The notes below the pieces were generated by a model, which was not told where the DNA came from, did not search any database, and saw nothing but the letters and a program-made list of their open reading frames with translations. Of a stretch of 64,000 nt of DNA, positions 53,025 through 61,687 are shown piece by piece (the first letter of the stretch is position 1; every line of letters starts with the position of its first letter). The DNA is from Mesorhizobium erdmanii USDA 3471 (GTDB lineage Bacteria; Pseudomonadota; Alphaproteobacteria; Rhizobiales; Rhizobiaceae): contig NZ_AXAE01000016.1 of NCBI RefSeq assembly GCF_000472705.1, positions 1 to 64,000 on the forward strand, given 5' to 3'. Made by a program: the position numbers and the translations under genes.

Positions 53025-53785
53025 TCCGTCATGCCTGTCACATCGGGCGTCTGCCATGCAAGATGCTGGCCGCCATCGAGCGCGATCATCTGGCCGGTGA
53101 CCGAGCGTGCCTGCCAGAGATAGCGGATGGTGGCGCCGAATTCCGGCAATTCCGGGCCGCGCTTGAGGATCAGGCCTGCGACTTGCGCATCGAAATCGGA
53201 ATCGTCCTGGCGCACATTCTTCAGCGTCGGCCCCGGACCGATTGCGTTGACACGAATGCATGGGCCGAGCGCCTGCGCCAGCATCTGCGTCTGGGTCCAC
53301 AACGCGGATTTGGACAGCGCATAGGAGAAATAGCGCGGCGTCGGCCGCCAGACGCGTTGATCGATGATGTTGACGATCAGCCCGTCGCGCCCTTCGGACA
53401 AGGCATCGGCGAAATTCCGCGCCAACAGTGCCGGGGTTTTCACATGGATGGCAAAGTGGCGGTCCCAGGCCTTCCAGTCGAAATCCTCAACGGAATCGTC
53501 GACGAAGAGCGAAGCATTGTTGACCAGCAGCGAGATTGGGCCGAGCGCGGCTTCAGCCTGGCCAATGAGATCGGTGACGGCGTCCATGTCCGTCAGGTCG
53601 GCGCTCACCACGGCAGCGCGGCCGCCAGATTGGTTGATCTCGGCGGCCAAGGCATCCGCCTCACCGCGCGAGCGATTGGCGTGGATGGCTACAGCAAAAC
53701 CATGACTGGCGAGGTCTTCGACGATTGCCTTGCCGATCCGTTTCGCCCCGCCCGTCACCAGCGCCGCGGCAGTGGCCTTGCTCAT
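53021..53785 (-). CDS. SDR family oxidoreductase of the pteridine reductase type
   Basis: A 254-residue SDR with TGGAKRIG in place of the usual TGxxxGxG, the pattern of NADPH-dependent pteridine reductases such as FolM/PTR1. Other motifs are [15 protein letters not shown] and the catalytic YALSK. It is coupled to uvrC by an ATGA overlap, a conserved rhizobial arrangement. A pterin substrate is plausible but not proven; note the molybdopterin genes in the same operon. Confidence 0.85.
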   Translation of the reverse strand: MSKATAAALVTGGAKRIGKAIVEDLASHGFAVAIHANRSRGEADALAAEINQSGGRAAVVSADLTDMDAVTDLIGQAEAALGPISLLVNNASLFVDDSVEDFDWKAWDRHFAIHVKTPALLARNFADALSEGRDGLIVNIIDQRVWRPTPRYFSYALSKSALWTQTQMLAQALGPCIRVNAIGPGPTLKNVRQDDSDFDAQVAGLILKRGPELPEFGATIRYLWQARSVTGQMIALDGGQHLAWQTPDVTGMTE

Positions 53786-54198
53786 CTCGTGTCAACCCTC
53801 AATTTCGGCTCGAAAAAACGATGCCGACGAAATATGGCCCGCCATGCGTTAAACAGCGTTCGCTCCTGGGGCAGCATTGTGGCGAAAGGCCCGGTTCGGC
53901 ATGCCGACTCGTCTTGGACTAGCGACCGCCGAACCGCAATATAGGACGCCGGAGTCCTTGCACCAAGCGGTGTGCAGCGCAGCATGAAATGGCTGCTGAC
54001 AATTCGCTGTTGCGAAGATGCAACGTCAAGGTTCTGCCTCATTCGCGCCGGGGAATGACCCAAGTTCAGGTTCGCTTCAGCCGCATTTTGACACGACATT
54101 TGGAACCGACGAACGCCAGATCCGTTTCACCCCCCGGACGGGTTGATGGCGATCGTGAGAAACAAGCCTGTGTCCTGTGGCTTAAGGAGTAAAGAACA
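53786..54198. other. Intergenic region before the outer-membrane protein gene
   Basis: No gene is visible. It must contain divergent promoters for the SDR-uvrC operon and the barrel protein. An AAGGAG ribosome binding site for the latter is at 54183-54188. Confidence 0.6.
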
Positions 54199-54855
54199 AT
54201 GCAAGCCAATCTCAAATTCGCAAGGCCGCTGGCCGTTGCGCTCGGGCTCTTCGCCCTCGGTGGTACCGCTTATGCTGCGGACGTCGTTCAGGAAGAGCCG
54301 CCGGCACCCGCCCCGGTTGCCGAACTGCCTGTAGCATCTTGGGCCGGCCCCTATGCCGGTCTGAACGTTGGCTATGGCTTTAGCGGCCGTACCAAGGAAA
54401 AGGATTTCGGCGTTTCGACCGACACCAAGGGTTTTGTCGGAAGCGTCTTCGGCGGCTACCAGTGGCAGCAGGAGAACTTCGTGTACGGTGGTGAAGCCGA
54501 ACTCGGCTACAACGGCGTCAAGGGTGACGACAACGGAATCCACTCGAAGGGCGGCTTCGAAGGCTCGTTGCGTGCCCGTCTTGGCTACGCTGTGACCCCG
54601 GAAATCCTGCTCTACGGCACCGGCGGTCTCGCCGGCAGAAGCCTGAAGGTGGAAGACTCCGTCATTCCGGCCAGCGACACCGCTACCATGCTCGGCTGGA
54701 CCGCCGGCGTCGGCACCGACATCAAGCTGACCGACAATGTGTTCGGCCGCGTCGAGTATCGCTACACCGACTTTGGCTCGAAGAGCTTCGACGGTATCGG
54801 CAAGGTCAAGGCGACGGACAACCGCGTCACCTTCGGCGTCGGTATGAAGTTCTAA
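54199..54855 (+). CDS. Outer-membrane beta-barrel protein (Omp25/31-like)
   Basis: A 218-residue protein with a signal peptide (ending GTAYAAD), a short Pro/Ala linker (EEPPAPAPVAE), and an eight-strand barrel. The family start WAGPYAGLNVGYGFSG and the C-terminal Phe (FGVGMKF) required for outer-membrane insertion are present. It resembles the Omp25/Omp31 group of Rhizobiales. It has its own terminator and promoter region. The strong ribosome binding site suggests abundant expression. Confidence 0.92.
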   Translation: MQANLKFARPLAVALGLFALGGTAYAADVVQEEPPAPAPVAELPVASWAGPYAGLNVGYGFSGRTKEKDFGVSTDTKGFVGSVFGGYQWQQENFVYGGEAELGYNGVKGDDNGIHSKGGFEGSLRARLGYAVTPEILLYGTGGLAGRSLKVEDSVIPASDTATMLGWTAGVGTDIKLTDNVFGRVEYRYTDFGSKSFDGIGKVKATDNRVTFGVGMKF

Positions 54856-54879
54856 GTCGTTCAAGCCACGACACGAAAG

Positions 54880-54906
54880 AGCCGGGCCTCGCGCCCGGCT
54901 TTTTTA
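54880..54906 (+). terminator. Rho-independent terminator of the barrel protein gene
   Basis: A GCCGGGC...GCCCGGC stem followed by six T, 25 bases after the stop codon. Confidence 0.88.
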
Positions 54907-55072
54907 TTATCCAAGATGTTTTCAGATCGTTCGCTGCTTAGTCTTCGCCAGCAGCGCTTCGACGAACCGGAGCGCAAGATCAACCCAAAGCTCCGAGTTC
55001 GTTCGCGCCGGCTGTGCCTTCCGGCGAGACATGGACATAGCCTCCATCTTACGCCCGCGATTGAGACGACTC

Positions 55073-55669
55073 TCACGCCGGAATCGCGGACGTCAATTCC
55101 GGGAATTTTTCGTCGAAGCGCGCCGCCCAGCGGGTCAACCGGCCGCGGCCCTTTTCCCATTTGCCGGCGAAACGCAGCGAGAGATAGCCGAGGCAGGCAC
55201 GCAAAGCCATCTGCCCGGCGGTGATCTTCTTCGGCAGTTTAGGCGGGTTGGCATTGAGCAGATCGAGCGCGGCGGTGATCTTCGTCCATTGCCGGTCGAG
55301 CCAGGGCTGATAGACCATCTCCTCAGGCCGGGTGCGGCGCTCATAGACCATCGACAGCGCGCAATCGCAGATGCCGTCGGCCAGCGCCTCCAGCACTTCC
55401 GCTTCCAGCCGCTTGTCGGGATTGCGCGGGAACAGCGCGCTCTTCGAAATCCGGTTGAGGTGCTGGGTGATGGCGCGGCTGTCGTGTACCGAACGGCCAT
55501 CGTCGAGCACCAGCACCGGGATCTTGCCGAGCGGATTTGCTCCGGTCAGCTCCGTCGGTTTGTCCTCGGTCTTGACCGCCACCAGATCGATCGCGACGCC
55601 GGCATAGGCCGCGGCCATCCTTACCTTGGAGCTATAGGGAGAGGTGGATGCGTAGAGCAGCTTCGGCAT
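55073..55669 (-). CDS. Glutathione S-transferase family protein
   Basis: A 198-residue protein starting MPKLLYASTSPYSSKVRMAAAYAG: the thioredoxin-like domain with Ser residues at the glutathione site and the NPLGKIPVLVLDDGRSVHDSRAI stretch. A helical C-terminal domain follows. An AGGAAACC site precedes the ATG at 55669. It is convergent with the outer-membrane protein gene. Substrate unknown. Confidence 0.87.
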   Translation of the reverse strand: MPKLLYASTSPYSSKVRMAAAYAGVAIDLVAVKTEDKPTELTGANPLGKIPVLVLDDGRSVHDSRAITQHLNRISKSALFPRNPDKRLEAEVLEALADGICDCALSMVYERRTRPEEMVYQPWLDRQWTKITAALDLLNANPPKLPKKITAGQMALRACLGYLSLRFAGKWEKGRGRLTRWAARFDEKFPELTSAIPA

Positions 55670-56086
55670 GATCGGTTTCCTGTTTGCAGGCATCCAGTGT
55701 TGACTGGACAGGCGCTCGCGATCAATCGCCAGAGGGCAAGAAAACAACAGCCAAAAACCGGTTGCGGTTTCCGCTCCAGACATCATCGACAAGCCTACAG
55801 ACTGGTACGCTGGAAAACGCCAGCGAACGACTAGGCAGGCTGACGGTACTCTGCGGTCGCATCTCACAAGCCTCACGGCGTTGCGCCGAGGCCTTCGCCA
55901 ATCGCGGCAGGAATACAATCCAAAGAGCGAGCGAGGCAGCCAACCGGCGCCTCGCTTTGCTTGCCCCTCGGTCCCATCCCGATGTTCAGCCCTCAGGGCT
56001 GAACCCGCTGCCGGACTTGCTTCGGTCCAGTGCGTCAGAGCGTCCTTGCCAGGTCCCGAGGGAAAGGCGACGCCCCAACGACCGGT
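55670..56086. other. Gene-free stretch between GST and H1-like genes
   Basis: I see no gene with a ribosome binding site or recognisable protein here. It holds the GST promoter and the downstream region of the H1-like gene. Confidence 0.5.
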
Positions 56087-56587
56087 CTACTTCTTGGCCG
56101 GAGCCTTCGCCTTCGCAGGCGCTGCCTTGGCCTTCGGCGCGGCGGCCTTCTTCACCGCGGGCTTGGTCGCGGCAGCGGCTGCTTTCATGGCCGGCTTTGC
56201 TGCTGCTTTCGCGGCTGGCTTCGCTGCTGCCTTCGCGGCTGGCTTCGCTGCTGCCTTCGCGGCGGGCTTTGCCGCTGCCTTGGCGGGCGCGGCCTTCTTG
56301 GCCGCGGGTTTCGCCACGGCCTTGGCCGCAGGCTTCTTCGCCGGTGCGGCCTTAGCCGCCGGCTTTGCCGCTGCCTTGGCGGGCGCCGCCTTCTTCACGG
56401 CGGGCTTCGCCACGGCCTTGGCCGCAGCCGGCTTCTTGGCCGGTGCTGCTTTCGCTGCGGGCTTTGCTGCCGCCTTCGCAGGCGCTGCTTTCTTCACTGC
56501 TGTTGCGGCCTTCGCCGCGACTGCTTTTGCGGGTGCTTTCTTTGCCGGTGCCTTGGATGCCGGCGCTTTAGATGACTGCTTAGCCAT
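56087..56587 (-). CDS. Histone H1-like Lys/Ala/Pro-rich DNA-binding protein
   Basis: A 166-residue protein made almost entirely of K, A and P in PAKKPAAK/KPAAKAAA repeats; only the first ten residues (MAKQSSKAPA) differ. Such tails bind DNA without fixed structure, as in AlgP and eukaryotic H1 tails. The ATG at 56587 follows GGGG. Repeat units at 56190-56280 are nearly identical at DNA level, so the length probably varies between strains. It would compact the nucleoid or modulate gene expression. Confidence 0.8.
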   Translation of the reverse strand: MAKQSSKAPASKAPAKKAPAKAVAAKAATAVKKAAPAKAAAKPAAKAAPAKKPAAAKAVAKPAVKKAAPAKAAAKPAAKAAPAKKPAAKAVAKPAAKKAAPAKAAAKPAAKAAAKPAAKAAAKPAAKAAAKPAMKAAAAATKPAVKKAAAPKAKAAPAKAKAPAKK

Positions 56588-56694
56588 GTCATGCCCCTTC
56601 ACGTTATGCCGATGGCCGTGAATGACCCCGGCGCGCAATGCATATCTGACTCGCGGCTCGCTAGCCAGCGAAGCAATGGTATGATTTTCTCAGC

Positions 56695-56913
56695 TTAAAT
56701 TTTCGTTGAGATCGAGACACGATCGCACTCATCATCGCGAAAATCCGCTGTTGATCTTCTGATATCGTCAGCAATTTCACGTAGGCATTCTCGATGCGGA
56801 GCCACCATGAAGCTCAGAAGATTAGCGAGCAGCTTCGCGCACGATCTTCGGCCGCGAATATCGCGACCTGCCACCTCGTCGAGACGTTCATCTTCTGTAT
56901 TTGAACAGTCCAT
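56695..56913 (-). CDS. Possible small hypothetical protein
   Basis: A 72-residue frame starting MDCSNTEDERLDEV with a middle helix AKLLANLLSFMVAPHRECLREIADDIRR. There is no clear ribosome binding site and no known family. It is the only protein-like frame in the 550 bases between the H1-like gene and the regulator at 57139. Weak support. Confidence 0.3.
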   Translation of the reverse strand: MDCSNTEDERLDEVAGRDIRGRRSCAKLLANLLSFMVAPHRECLREIADDIRRSTADFRDDECDRVSISTKI

Positions 56914-57138
56914 GCGGATCACGATCGCGACGCAACGACCGATCTGACGATCACCTTGTCAAGCATACGTTCGTCACTTGCGGTGAGTTGACGGATAACT
57001 CTGCACAGCAGAGTATTCTGCAAGAGAAAAGTTGGGCGCGTTGATTTCGACCGCACCAAGGCAAGTGACACGATCGCCGCGCGCGACCGCCAAATGGCAT
57101 GGCAACGGCCCAGGGCTTTGCCGCAGTGGAGCCGAACG

Positions 57139-57450
57139 ATGAGTGCCGACGAGATCATCCATCAGATTACACGGCTGCGGATCATGGCCGTCCTGAACAC
57201 GCTGGAAAGGCGCGAGGCGCTGGAGTTTACCCAGTTGAAGGCCATGATCGAAACCACTGATGGAAATCTCGGAGCACATCTCGATACGCTGGCGAGAGCA
57301 GGCTATGTCGACGTTGAAAAGCTTTTCGTCGGGCGGCGGCCGCAGACCCGGGTCAAGGCAACGACGATTGGGCGGCGGGCCTTTCGCGGTCACATTGCCT
57401 TTCTTCGCAAGATCATCGATCAGGCCGAGGCCGGGCAACGCAGGAAATAG
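57139..57450 (+). CDS. Winged-helix transcriptional regulator (MarR/ArsR-like, HTH_34 type)
   Basis: A 103-residue single-domain protein: HQITRLRIMAVLNTLERREALEFTQLKAMIETTDGNLGAHLDTLARAGYVDVEKLF. The helix TDGNLGAHLDTL is the recognition helix and GRRPQTRVKAT the wing. The ATG at 57139 has GGAG nine bases upstream. There is no cofactor domain. The partner gene is not evident. Confidence 0.83.
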   Translation: MSADEIIHQITRLRIMAVLNTLERREALEFTQLKAMIETTDGNLGAHLDTLARAGYVDVEKLFVGRRPQTRVKATTIGRRAFRGHIAFLRKIIDQAEAGQRRK

Positions 57451-57535
57451 GACTGCGATCGAGCGATCTCCAAATTCACACTCTGCTGGCGTTTGTCCGG
57501 GATAGGGATCGCGCCTCCTGTCAACACAGCAAGAC

Positions 57536-57562
57536 GCCTGCGGTTGATCGAACCGCAGGCGC
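57536..57562. terminator. Strong hairpin between regulator and secreted protein genes
   Basis: CGCCTGCGGTT-GATCG-AACCGCAGGCG is a perfect 11-bp stem in the gap between convergent genes. No T-run is present, so it is likely bidirectional or only stabilising. Confidence 0.55.
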
Positions 57563-57590
57563 CCAAGCCATCGAGAATGGAAAGTTGCGT

Positions 57591-58043
57591 CTAGCGCAGG
57601 ACGCGGCAGCGGCCGTTATAGACCATCCAGCGGTCGAAGCCCGCGACGCAGAACTCGACATTGTCGCCGATCGAGGCAAAGCCCTGGCCTTCCTCGATCA
57701 GATACCAGATGGTGCGGGCGCGGCCGTCGGAGAGACTGACGGTGGCGCCGCAATAGCGGCGGCCGATCGGCCAGGTGTCGTTGGCCGGCAGGTAGCGGTG
57801 CTGGTGGATGCGCTGGAAGTCGGTGATCTGCACGTCCGGCAGATGCGGCACGTGATGCACCTGGTAGGAGAAGCGGCTGGTGATCTTGCTCAGCACCCAG
57901 GGCTGCCCGCAGACGCCGCCATCGTCATCGGAATAGACGCCAAGGTCGGCCGCCTGCACCGCCTGGGTCACGCCGAGAGGCACGGCAAGCGGGGTGCAGA
58001 GCGAAATCAGGGCGGCAAGGGCGGATTTGGCGAAGCGAGTCAT
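57591..58043 (-). CDS. Secreted conserved rhizobial protein of unknown function
   Basis: A 150-residue protein with a signal peptide (to about residue 31, ending AVQAAD). The mature part has four Cys (GGVCGQPWVL, RRYCGATVSL, VEFCVAGFD, GRCRVLR), probably forming two disulfides, and the stretch SDGRARTIWYLIEEGQGFASIGDNVEFCV. I believe it is widespread in Rhizobiales but know no function. Confidence 0.8.
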   Translation of the reverse strand: MTRFAKSALAALISLCTPLAVPLGVTQAVQAADLGVYSDDDGGVCGQPWVLSKITSRFSYQVHHVPHLPDVQITDFQRIHQHRYLPANDTWPIGRRYCGATVSLSDGRARTIWYLIEEGQGFASIGDNVEFCVAGFDRWMVYNGRCRVLR

Positions 58044-58185
58044 GACAGCCTCTCAAGGTCGATTGCCCGCACTGTGCGGATTCGCTTGGCGGCGGTCAAG
58101 CGGTTGTATTTGTCTTGGTTTCCAGCTCTAAAATCGCCATAACCAGAAGTGGTGCTTCCGGCGAAGGTCGCGGACGTCGCTACGC

Positions 58186-59034
58186 CTACTCCCCGGCCAG
58201 CCATTCCAGCGACCAATGCGCCGGCTTTTCCAAGGCGAGCAATCTGTGCAGGGCCGGCAGCACGGTTCGCAATTCGCCTTCCAGCGTGAAGGGCGGGTTG
58301 ACCACGATCATGCCGCTGCCATCGAGGCTGGGCTCCGAAGAGGCCGGCCTGATCTCGAATTCTATGTCGAGGATTTTCGGGATGCCGGATTGCTTCAGCG
58401 CCTTCCTGAAGGCGATGACCGCCTTGCGGTCCTTGATCGGATACCACAGCGCATAGAGGCCGCCGGGCCAGCGCTTGTAAGCCCTTGTGAGCCCGTCGAC
58501 GAGACGACCGAACTCGCCCTCCTCTTCGAAGGGAGGATCGATGAGCACCAGGCCACGCTTCTCCTTCGGCGGCAGATGCGCTCCGAGCGCCAGCCAGCCG
58601 TCGAGTTCCATCACCCTCACCTGGAAATCGCCGGCGAATTCCGCCTTCAGCTTCGCGGCGTCCTTCGGGTGCAGTTCGATCGCCGACAACCTGTCCTGCT
58701 TGCGCAGGAGATGACGCGCGAGCAGCGGCGAGCCCGGGTATTTCTTCACGCCGCCTTCGGCATTGAGCGACCGAACCGCCTCCAGATAGGGCGCCAGCAG
58801 GGCGCCCGCCTTCGCCTCGAACGAGGCGCCGATCAGCCTGCCGATGCCGCCCTGCCATTCGCCGGTCTTCTGCGCCTCGACCGACGAAAGATCGTAGCGG
58901 CCTATGCCGGCATGGGTGTCGACGACGCGAAACGCCTTGTCCTTCTGCTTGAGATAATCGAGCAGGCGCGTCAGCACGACATGCTTGACGACATCGGCGA
59001 AATTGCCGGCATGATAGGCGTGGCGGTAGTTCAT
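58186..59034 (-). CDS. rlmJ: 23S rRNA (adenine(2030)-N(6))-methyltransferase
   Basis: A 282-residue SAM-dependent methyltransferase. It starts MNYRHAYHAGNFADVVKH, the RlmJ signature, and contains DTHAGIGRYDL (SAM site), the catalytic LIDPPFEEEGEF motif and the LYALWYPIKDR block. It modifies A2030 of 23S rRNA. Length fits the family (about 280). Confidence 0.93.
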   Translation of the reverse strand: MNYRHAYHAGNFADVVKHVVLTRLLDYLKQKDKAFRVVDTHAGIGRYDLSSVEAQKTGEWQGGIGRLIGASFEAKAGALLAPYLEAVRSLNAEGGVKKYPGSPLLARHLLRKQDRLSAIELHPKDAAKLKAEFAGDFQVRVMELDGWLALGAHLPPKEKRGLVLIDPPFEEEGEFGRLVDGLTRAYKRWPGGLYALWYPIKDRKAVIAFRKALKQSGIPKILDIEFEIRPASSEPSLDGSGMIVVNPPFTLEGELRTVLPALHRLLALEKPAHWSLEWLAGE

Positions 59035-59049
59035 GATCTGTTGCCGTTA

Positions 59050-59098
59050 CACATGTCGTTGCCCCAAAAACCGCTGCACACTTTCGGGCGACATGCGT
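59050..59098. repeat. Palindromic intergenic repeat related to 41605-41653
   Basis: ACATGTCG...CGACATGCG with CCGCTGCACACTTTC in the loop; nearly the same loop and stem occur at 41605-41653. It lies between rlmJ and the next gene. Confidence 0.7.
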
Positions 59099-59703
59099 CA
59101 ACCCCTGCCCCAGCGCGGCGGCGGTGGTTGCGAATTCGGATTCTCCGGCCGGCTGCCGCCAGAACGCAACGAAAACAGGAAGCCGATCAAACCAATCGCC
59201 ATCAGCGAGAAGCCAACCGGCCGCGCACGCCGGTCGGTTTCGCCGACGCCGGAGCGCAAGACGAGATCGACCGCCCGCATCGGGATGTCTTCGGCATCGC
59301 CCGGACCGACGGTGAAGACATAAGGACCTGAATTGATGGTGGCGATAACGCCGGCCTCGTCGCGAAAGATCTTGTCGGGCAGCTGCGGGCTGACCTGGCG
59401 CGGGGTGTCGGCATGGTTGAATTGCAGTGTCGAGGCAAGCACCGTGCGGCCGTTGCTGGCGGCGGTCAGCGTCAACACTGTGCGCTGTTGCGAAACGATG
59501 CGTTCGGCCCGCGCGGTCAGGTCGACCAGGACCCGCACCGGCGCGTCACGACCCGAGAGCGACACGGTCAACGGCTTGAAGCGGCCCTGCTCGTAAACGC
59601 GCCAGGTGCCGATCTCATGGCCGGAGAAATTGGTCATTGCCCAGGGATAGAGGATGCCGACACCGAGGCCGGCGAGCAGGATCAGGACAAACAGAAAGCG
59701 CAT
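59098..59703 (-). CDS. Two-span membrane protein of unknown function
   Basis: A 201-residue protein with a membrane segment at residues 3-22 (FLFVLILLAGLGVGILYP) and a second near 167-180 (FSLMAIGLIGFLFSL). The about 140 residues between them are beta-rich and probably periplasmic (TVSLSGRDAPVRVLVDL). The C-terminus is Pro-rich. An AAGGTGG site precedes the ATG. No family identified. Confidence 0.78.
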   Translation of the reverse strand: MRFLFVLILLAGLGVGILYPWAMTNFSGHEIGTWRVYEQGRFKPLTVSLSGRDAPVRVLVDLTARAERIVSQQRTVLTLTAASNGRTVLASTLQFNHADTPRQVSPQLPDKIFRDEAGVIATINSGPYVFTVGPGDAEDIPMRAVDLVLRSGVGETDRRARPVGFSLMAIGLIGFLFSLRSGGSRPENPNSQPPPPRWGRG

Positions 59704-59722
59704 TCAGACAGCCACCTTGTAA

Positions 59723-59836
59723 TCATACCTTGCGGGCCAACCGGCCCGCGCCGGCAGCGTCGCGCAGGCGCTCCATCTCGTCCAGCAGCATGTCGATCCC
59801 GAGCTCGAATCGTGTCTGCCTATCGCATTCCTTCAT
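59723..59836 (-). pseudogene. Possible C-terminal remnant of a TetR-type regulator
   Basis: A 37-codon frame ends in RFELGIDMLLDEMERLRDAA, which resembles the C-terminal helix of many TetR regulators (FEFGLDxLLxGLE). No N-terminal domain precedes it; instead an oppositely oriented AhpD-like pseudogene overlaps. This suggests a truncated gene at a rearrangement point. Short match, low certainty. Confidence 0.3.
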
Positions 59837-60251
59837 CCGCGCCCTCTTCCATACGCCACACCTTGCTGCTCGCCGCCGGCGGTGCGCTGATGCTGGCCGC
59901 GGTATCTGCCCATGCGGACGACTACGATGCAACGCTCAACGAAATCCAGTCGACCATGGGCGGCGTGCCGAGCTTCGTGAAACAGGTGCCCAAAGCCGGT
60001 CTGCCCGGAGCCTGGGCCGAGGTCAAGGCGGTCGAACCCGATGACAAGCCGGTACTGCCGCCAAAGGTCAAGCCGCTGACCTCGCTGGCAGTGGCGGCGC
60101 AGATTCCGTGCACTTACTGCATCTGTCGGACACGCAGGACGCCAAGCGCGCCGGCGCCACCGGCGAGGAGATCCAGGAGGCCGTGTTGATCTTCGTGCCG
60201 CGGCTACCAAAGACCCCGACATTGCGTCAAATAGCCAATCCAAGCTCCTGA
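59812..60251 (+). pseudogene. Degenerate carboxymuconolactone decarboxylase/AhpD-like gene with signal peptide
   Basis: From a GTG at 59812 the frame reads a signal-like segment (TLLLAAGGALMLAAVSAHADD), then YDATLNEIQSTMGGVPSFVKQVP and LTSLAVAAQIPCTYCI, the CxxC of AhpD-like proteins. At 60124-60126 one base is missing (ATCTGTCGG instead of ATCTGGTCGG); the continuation SDTQDAKRAGATGEEIQEAV is in the next frame. After EAV the homology ends and a stop follows at 60249-60251, so the C-terminal part is also lost. Confidence 0.72.
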
Positions 60252-60646
60252 TCTGCAACGAGTATCCGTTCTCGGACGAAGGCCGTCAGGCGTTGCCGGC
60301 TCAAACCCATTCGAGGGTTAACCATTTGCAAATTGTTATGGTTAAGGAACCACTAATTTAGTTGACTATGTTCTCCACAGGTATATTTTTGTGGCGTTGG
60401 GATGTGCAATTTGGGCGAGCAATCGACGATGGTGGCACTGGGCGTGTGATCGCGATTTTGGGTCGTGGAGACGGGTGAGCGACGTCACGTAAACCGTGCG
60501 GCGTAGGCTCGCCAAACCCAAAGAACAATTAACGCACATCAATGTTGGCAAATCCGCTGATGTGGAGGGTTTGTCTCGTTCTCAAGGCGTAGCTGGGCTG
60601 TTTGTCCCGGCTCGGCGGTAGCGTACGCGTTGCGTAAGGGGTAAGC
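60252..60646. other. AT-richer regulatory stretch before the UXS-galE operon
   Basis: No gene is visible. It contains an 8-12-8 inverted repeat (TTAACCAT...ATGGTTAA, 60318-60345) and is AT-richer than its surroundings between 60310 and 60420, as expected of a promoter. The ribosome binding site AAGGGG lies before the ATG at 60647. Confidence 0.55.
60318..60345. promoter_or_regulatory. Inverted repeat TTAACCAT-N12-ATGGTTAA
   Basis: A perfect 8-bp inverted repeat about 300 bases upstream of the sugar-nucleotide genes. It could be a regulator binding site; unproven. Confidence 0.35.
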
Positions 60647-61687
60647 ATGAACAAGGTCATCAAGGTCCTGAAACTGGGATCCGGAATCGGTCAAAGGGAG
60701 TCCCACCAAAAACGACGTCGCGCCCTGGTTGCCGGGGGCGCGGGCTTCCTGGGGTCGCATCTGTGCGAACGGCTTTTGCGGGATGGGTATGACGTCGTCG
60801 CCATGGACAATTTCCACACCGGCAAGAGATACAATCTCAGCGCCCTTCTGCGTGATCCCAGATTCACCTGCATCGAGCATGACATCATCGATCCGCTGCC
60901 TGCGGACCTCGATTTCGACGAAATCTACAATCTGGCCTGCCCTGCCTCTCCGCCGCACTACCAGGCGGATCCGATCCATACGTTCAAGACCAGCGTTCTC
61001 GGTGCGCTGAACCTGCTGGAACTCGCGCGCCGGAACAACGCCAAGATTTTTCAGGCCTCGACCTCCGAGGTCTACGGCGACCCGTTCGTGCACCCACAAC
61101 CCGAGAGTTATTTCGGCAACGTCAACACGCATGGTCCGCGGTCCTGCTATGATGAAGGCAAGCGTTCGGCAGAAACCCTGTTCTTCGACTATTCGCGGAC
61201 CTATGGCCTCGATATCCGCGTCGCCCGCATATTCAACACCTACGGCCGCCGCATGCAGCCCGATGACGGGCGCGTGGTTTCGAACTTCATCGTCCAGGCG
61301 CTGCGCGGTGAGGACCTGACCGTCTATGGCAGCGGCCAGCAGACCCGCTCCTTTTGTTACGCCGACGACCTTATCGAGGGCTTCATGCGACTGATGAATG
61401 CGCCGCATGCGCCCGCCCATCCGGTCAATCTCGGCAACCCAGGCGAATTCACGATCATGGAACTGGCGACGCTGGTCGTCAGCTACACCAACTCCAGATC
61501 GAAGATCGTGTATCGGCCACTGCCGGTCGACGATCCGAGGCAACGCAAGCCGGACATTTCCTTCGCCAGGGACAATCTCGGTTGGGAGCCGAGGATCAAC
61601 CTGGCCCAGGGGCTCGAGCACACCGTCGACTATTTCGACACCCTGCTTTACGGCAGCCGGAGGTTCACCGGAGCAGCCGCTTCATGA
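60647..61687 (+). CDS. UDP-glucuronate decarboxylase (UDP-xylose synthase)-like epimerase
   Basis: A 346-residue extended SDR. After an unusual basic 25-residue N-terminal extension comes [19 protein letters not shown] (NAD site), then [32 protein letters not shown] and the catalytic YDEGKR (Tyr-x-x-x-Lys), which is typical of UDP-xylose synthases. It would convert UDP-glucuronate to UDP-xylose for surface polysaccharide. It overlaps galE by an ATGA junction. Confidence 0.88.
   Translation: MNKVIKVLKLGSGIGQRESHQKRRRALVAGGAGFLGSHLCERLLRDGYDVVAMDNFHTGKRYNLSALLRDPRFTCIEHDIIDPLPADLDFDEIYNLACPASPPHYQADPIHTFKTSVLGALNLLELARRNNAKIFQASTSEVYGDPFVHPQPESYFGNVNTHGPRSCYDEGKRSAETLFFDYSRTYGLDIRVARIFNTYGRRMQPDDGRVVSNFIVQALRGEDLTVYGSGQQTRSFCYADDLIEGFMRLMNAPHAPAHPVNLGNPGEFTIMELATLVVSYTNSRSKIVYRPLPVDDPRQRKPDISFARDNLGWEPRINLAQGLEHTVDYFDTLLYGSRRFTGAAAS

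Noticed and set aside
51489..53123. Long open frame on the plus strand (544 codons)
   Set aside because: Antisense to uvrC; low-complexity Arg/Ala/Gly-rich translation without domains or ribosome binding site.
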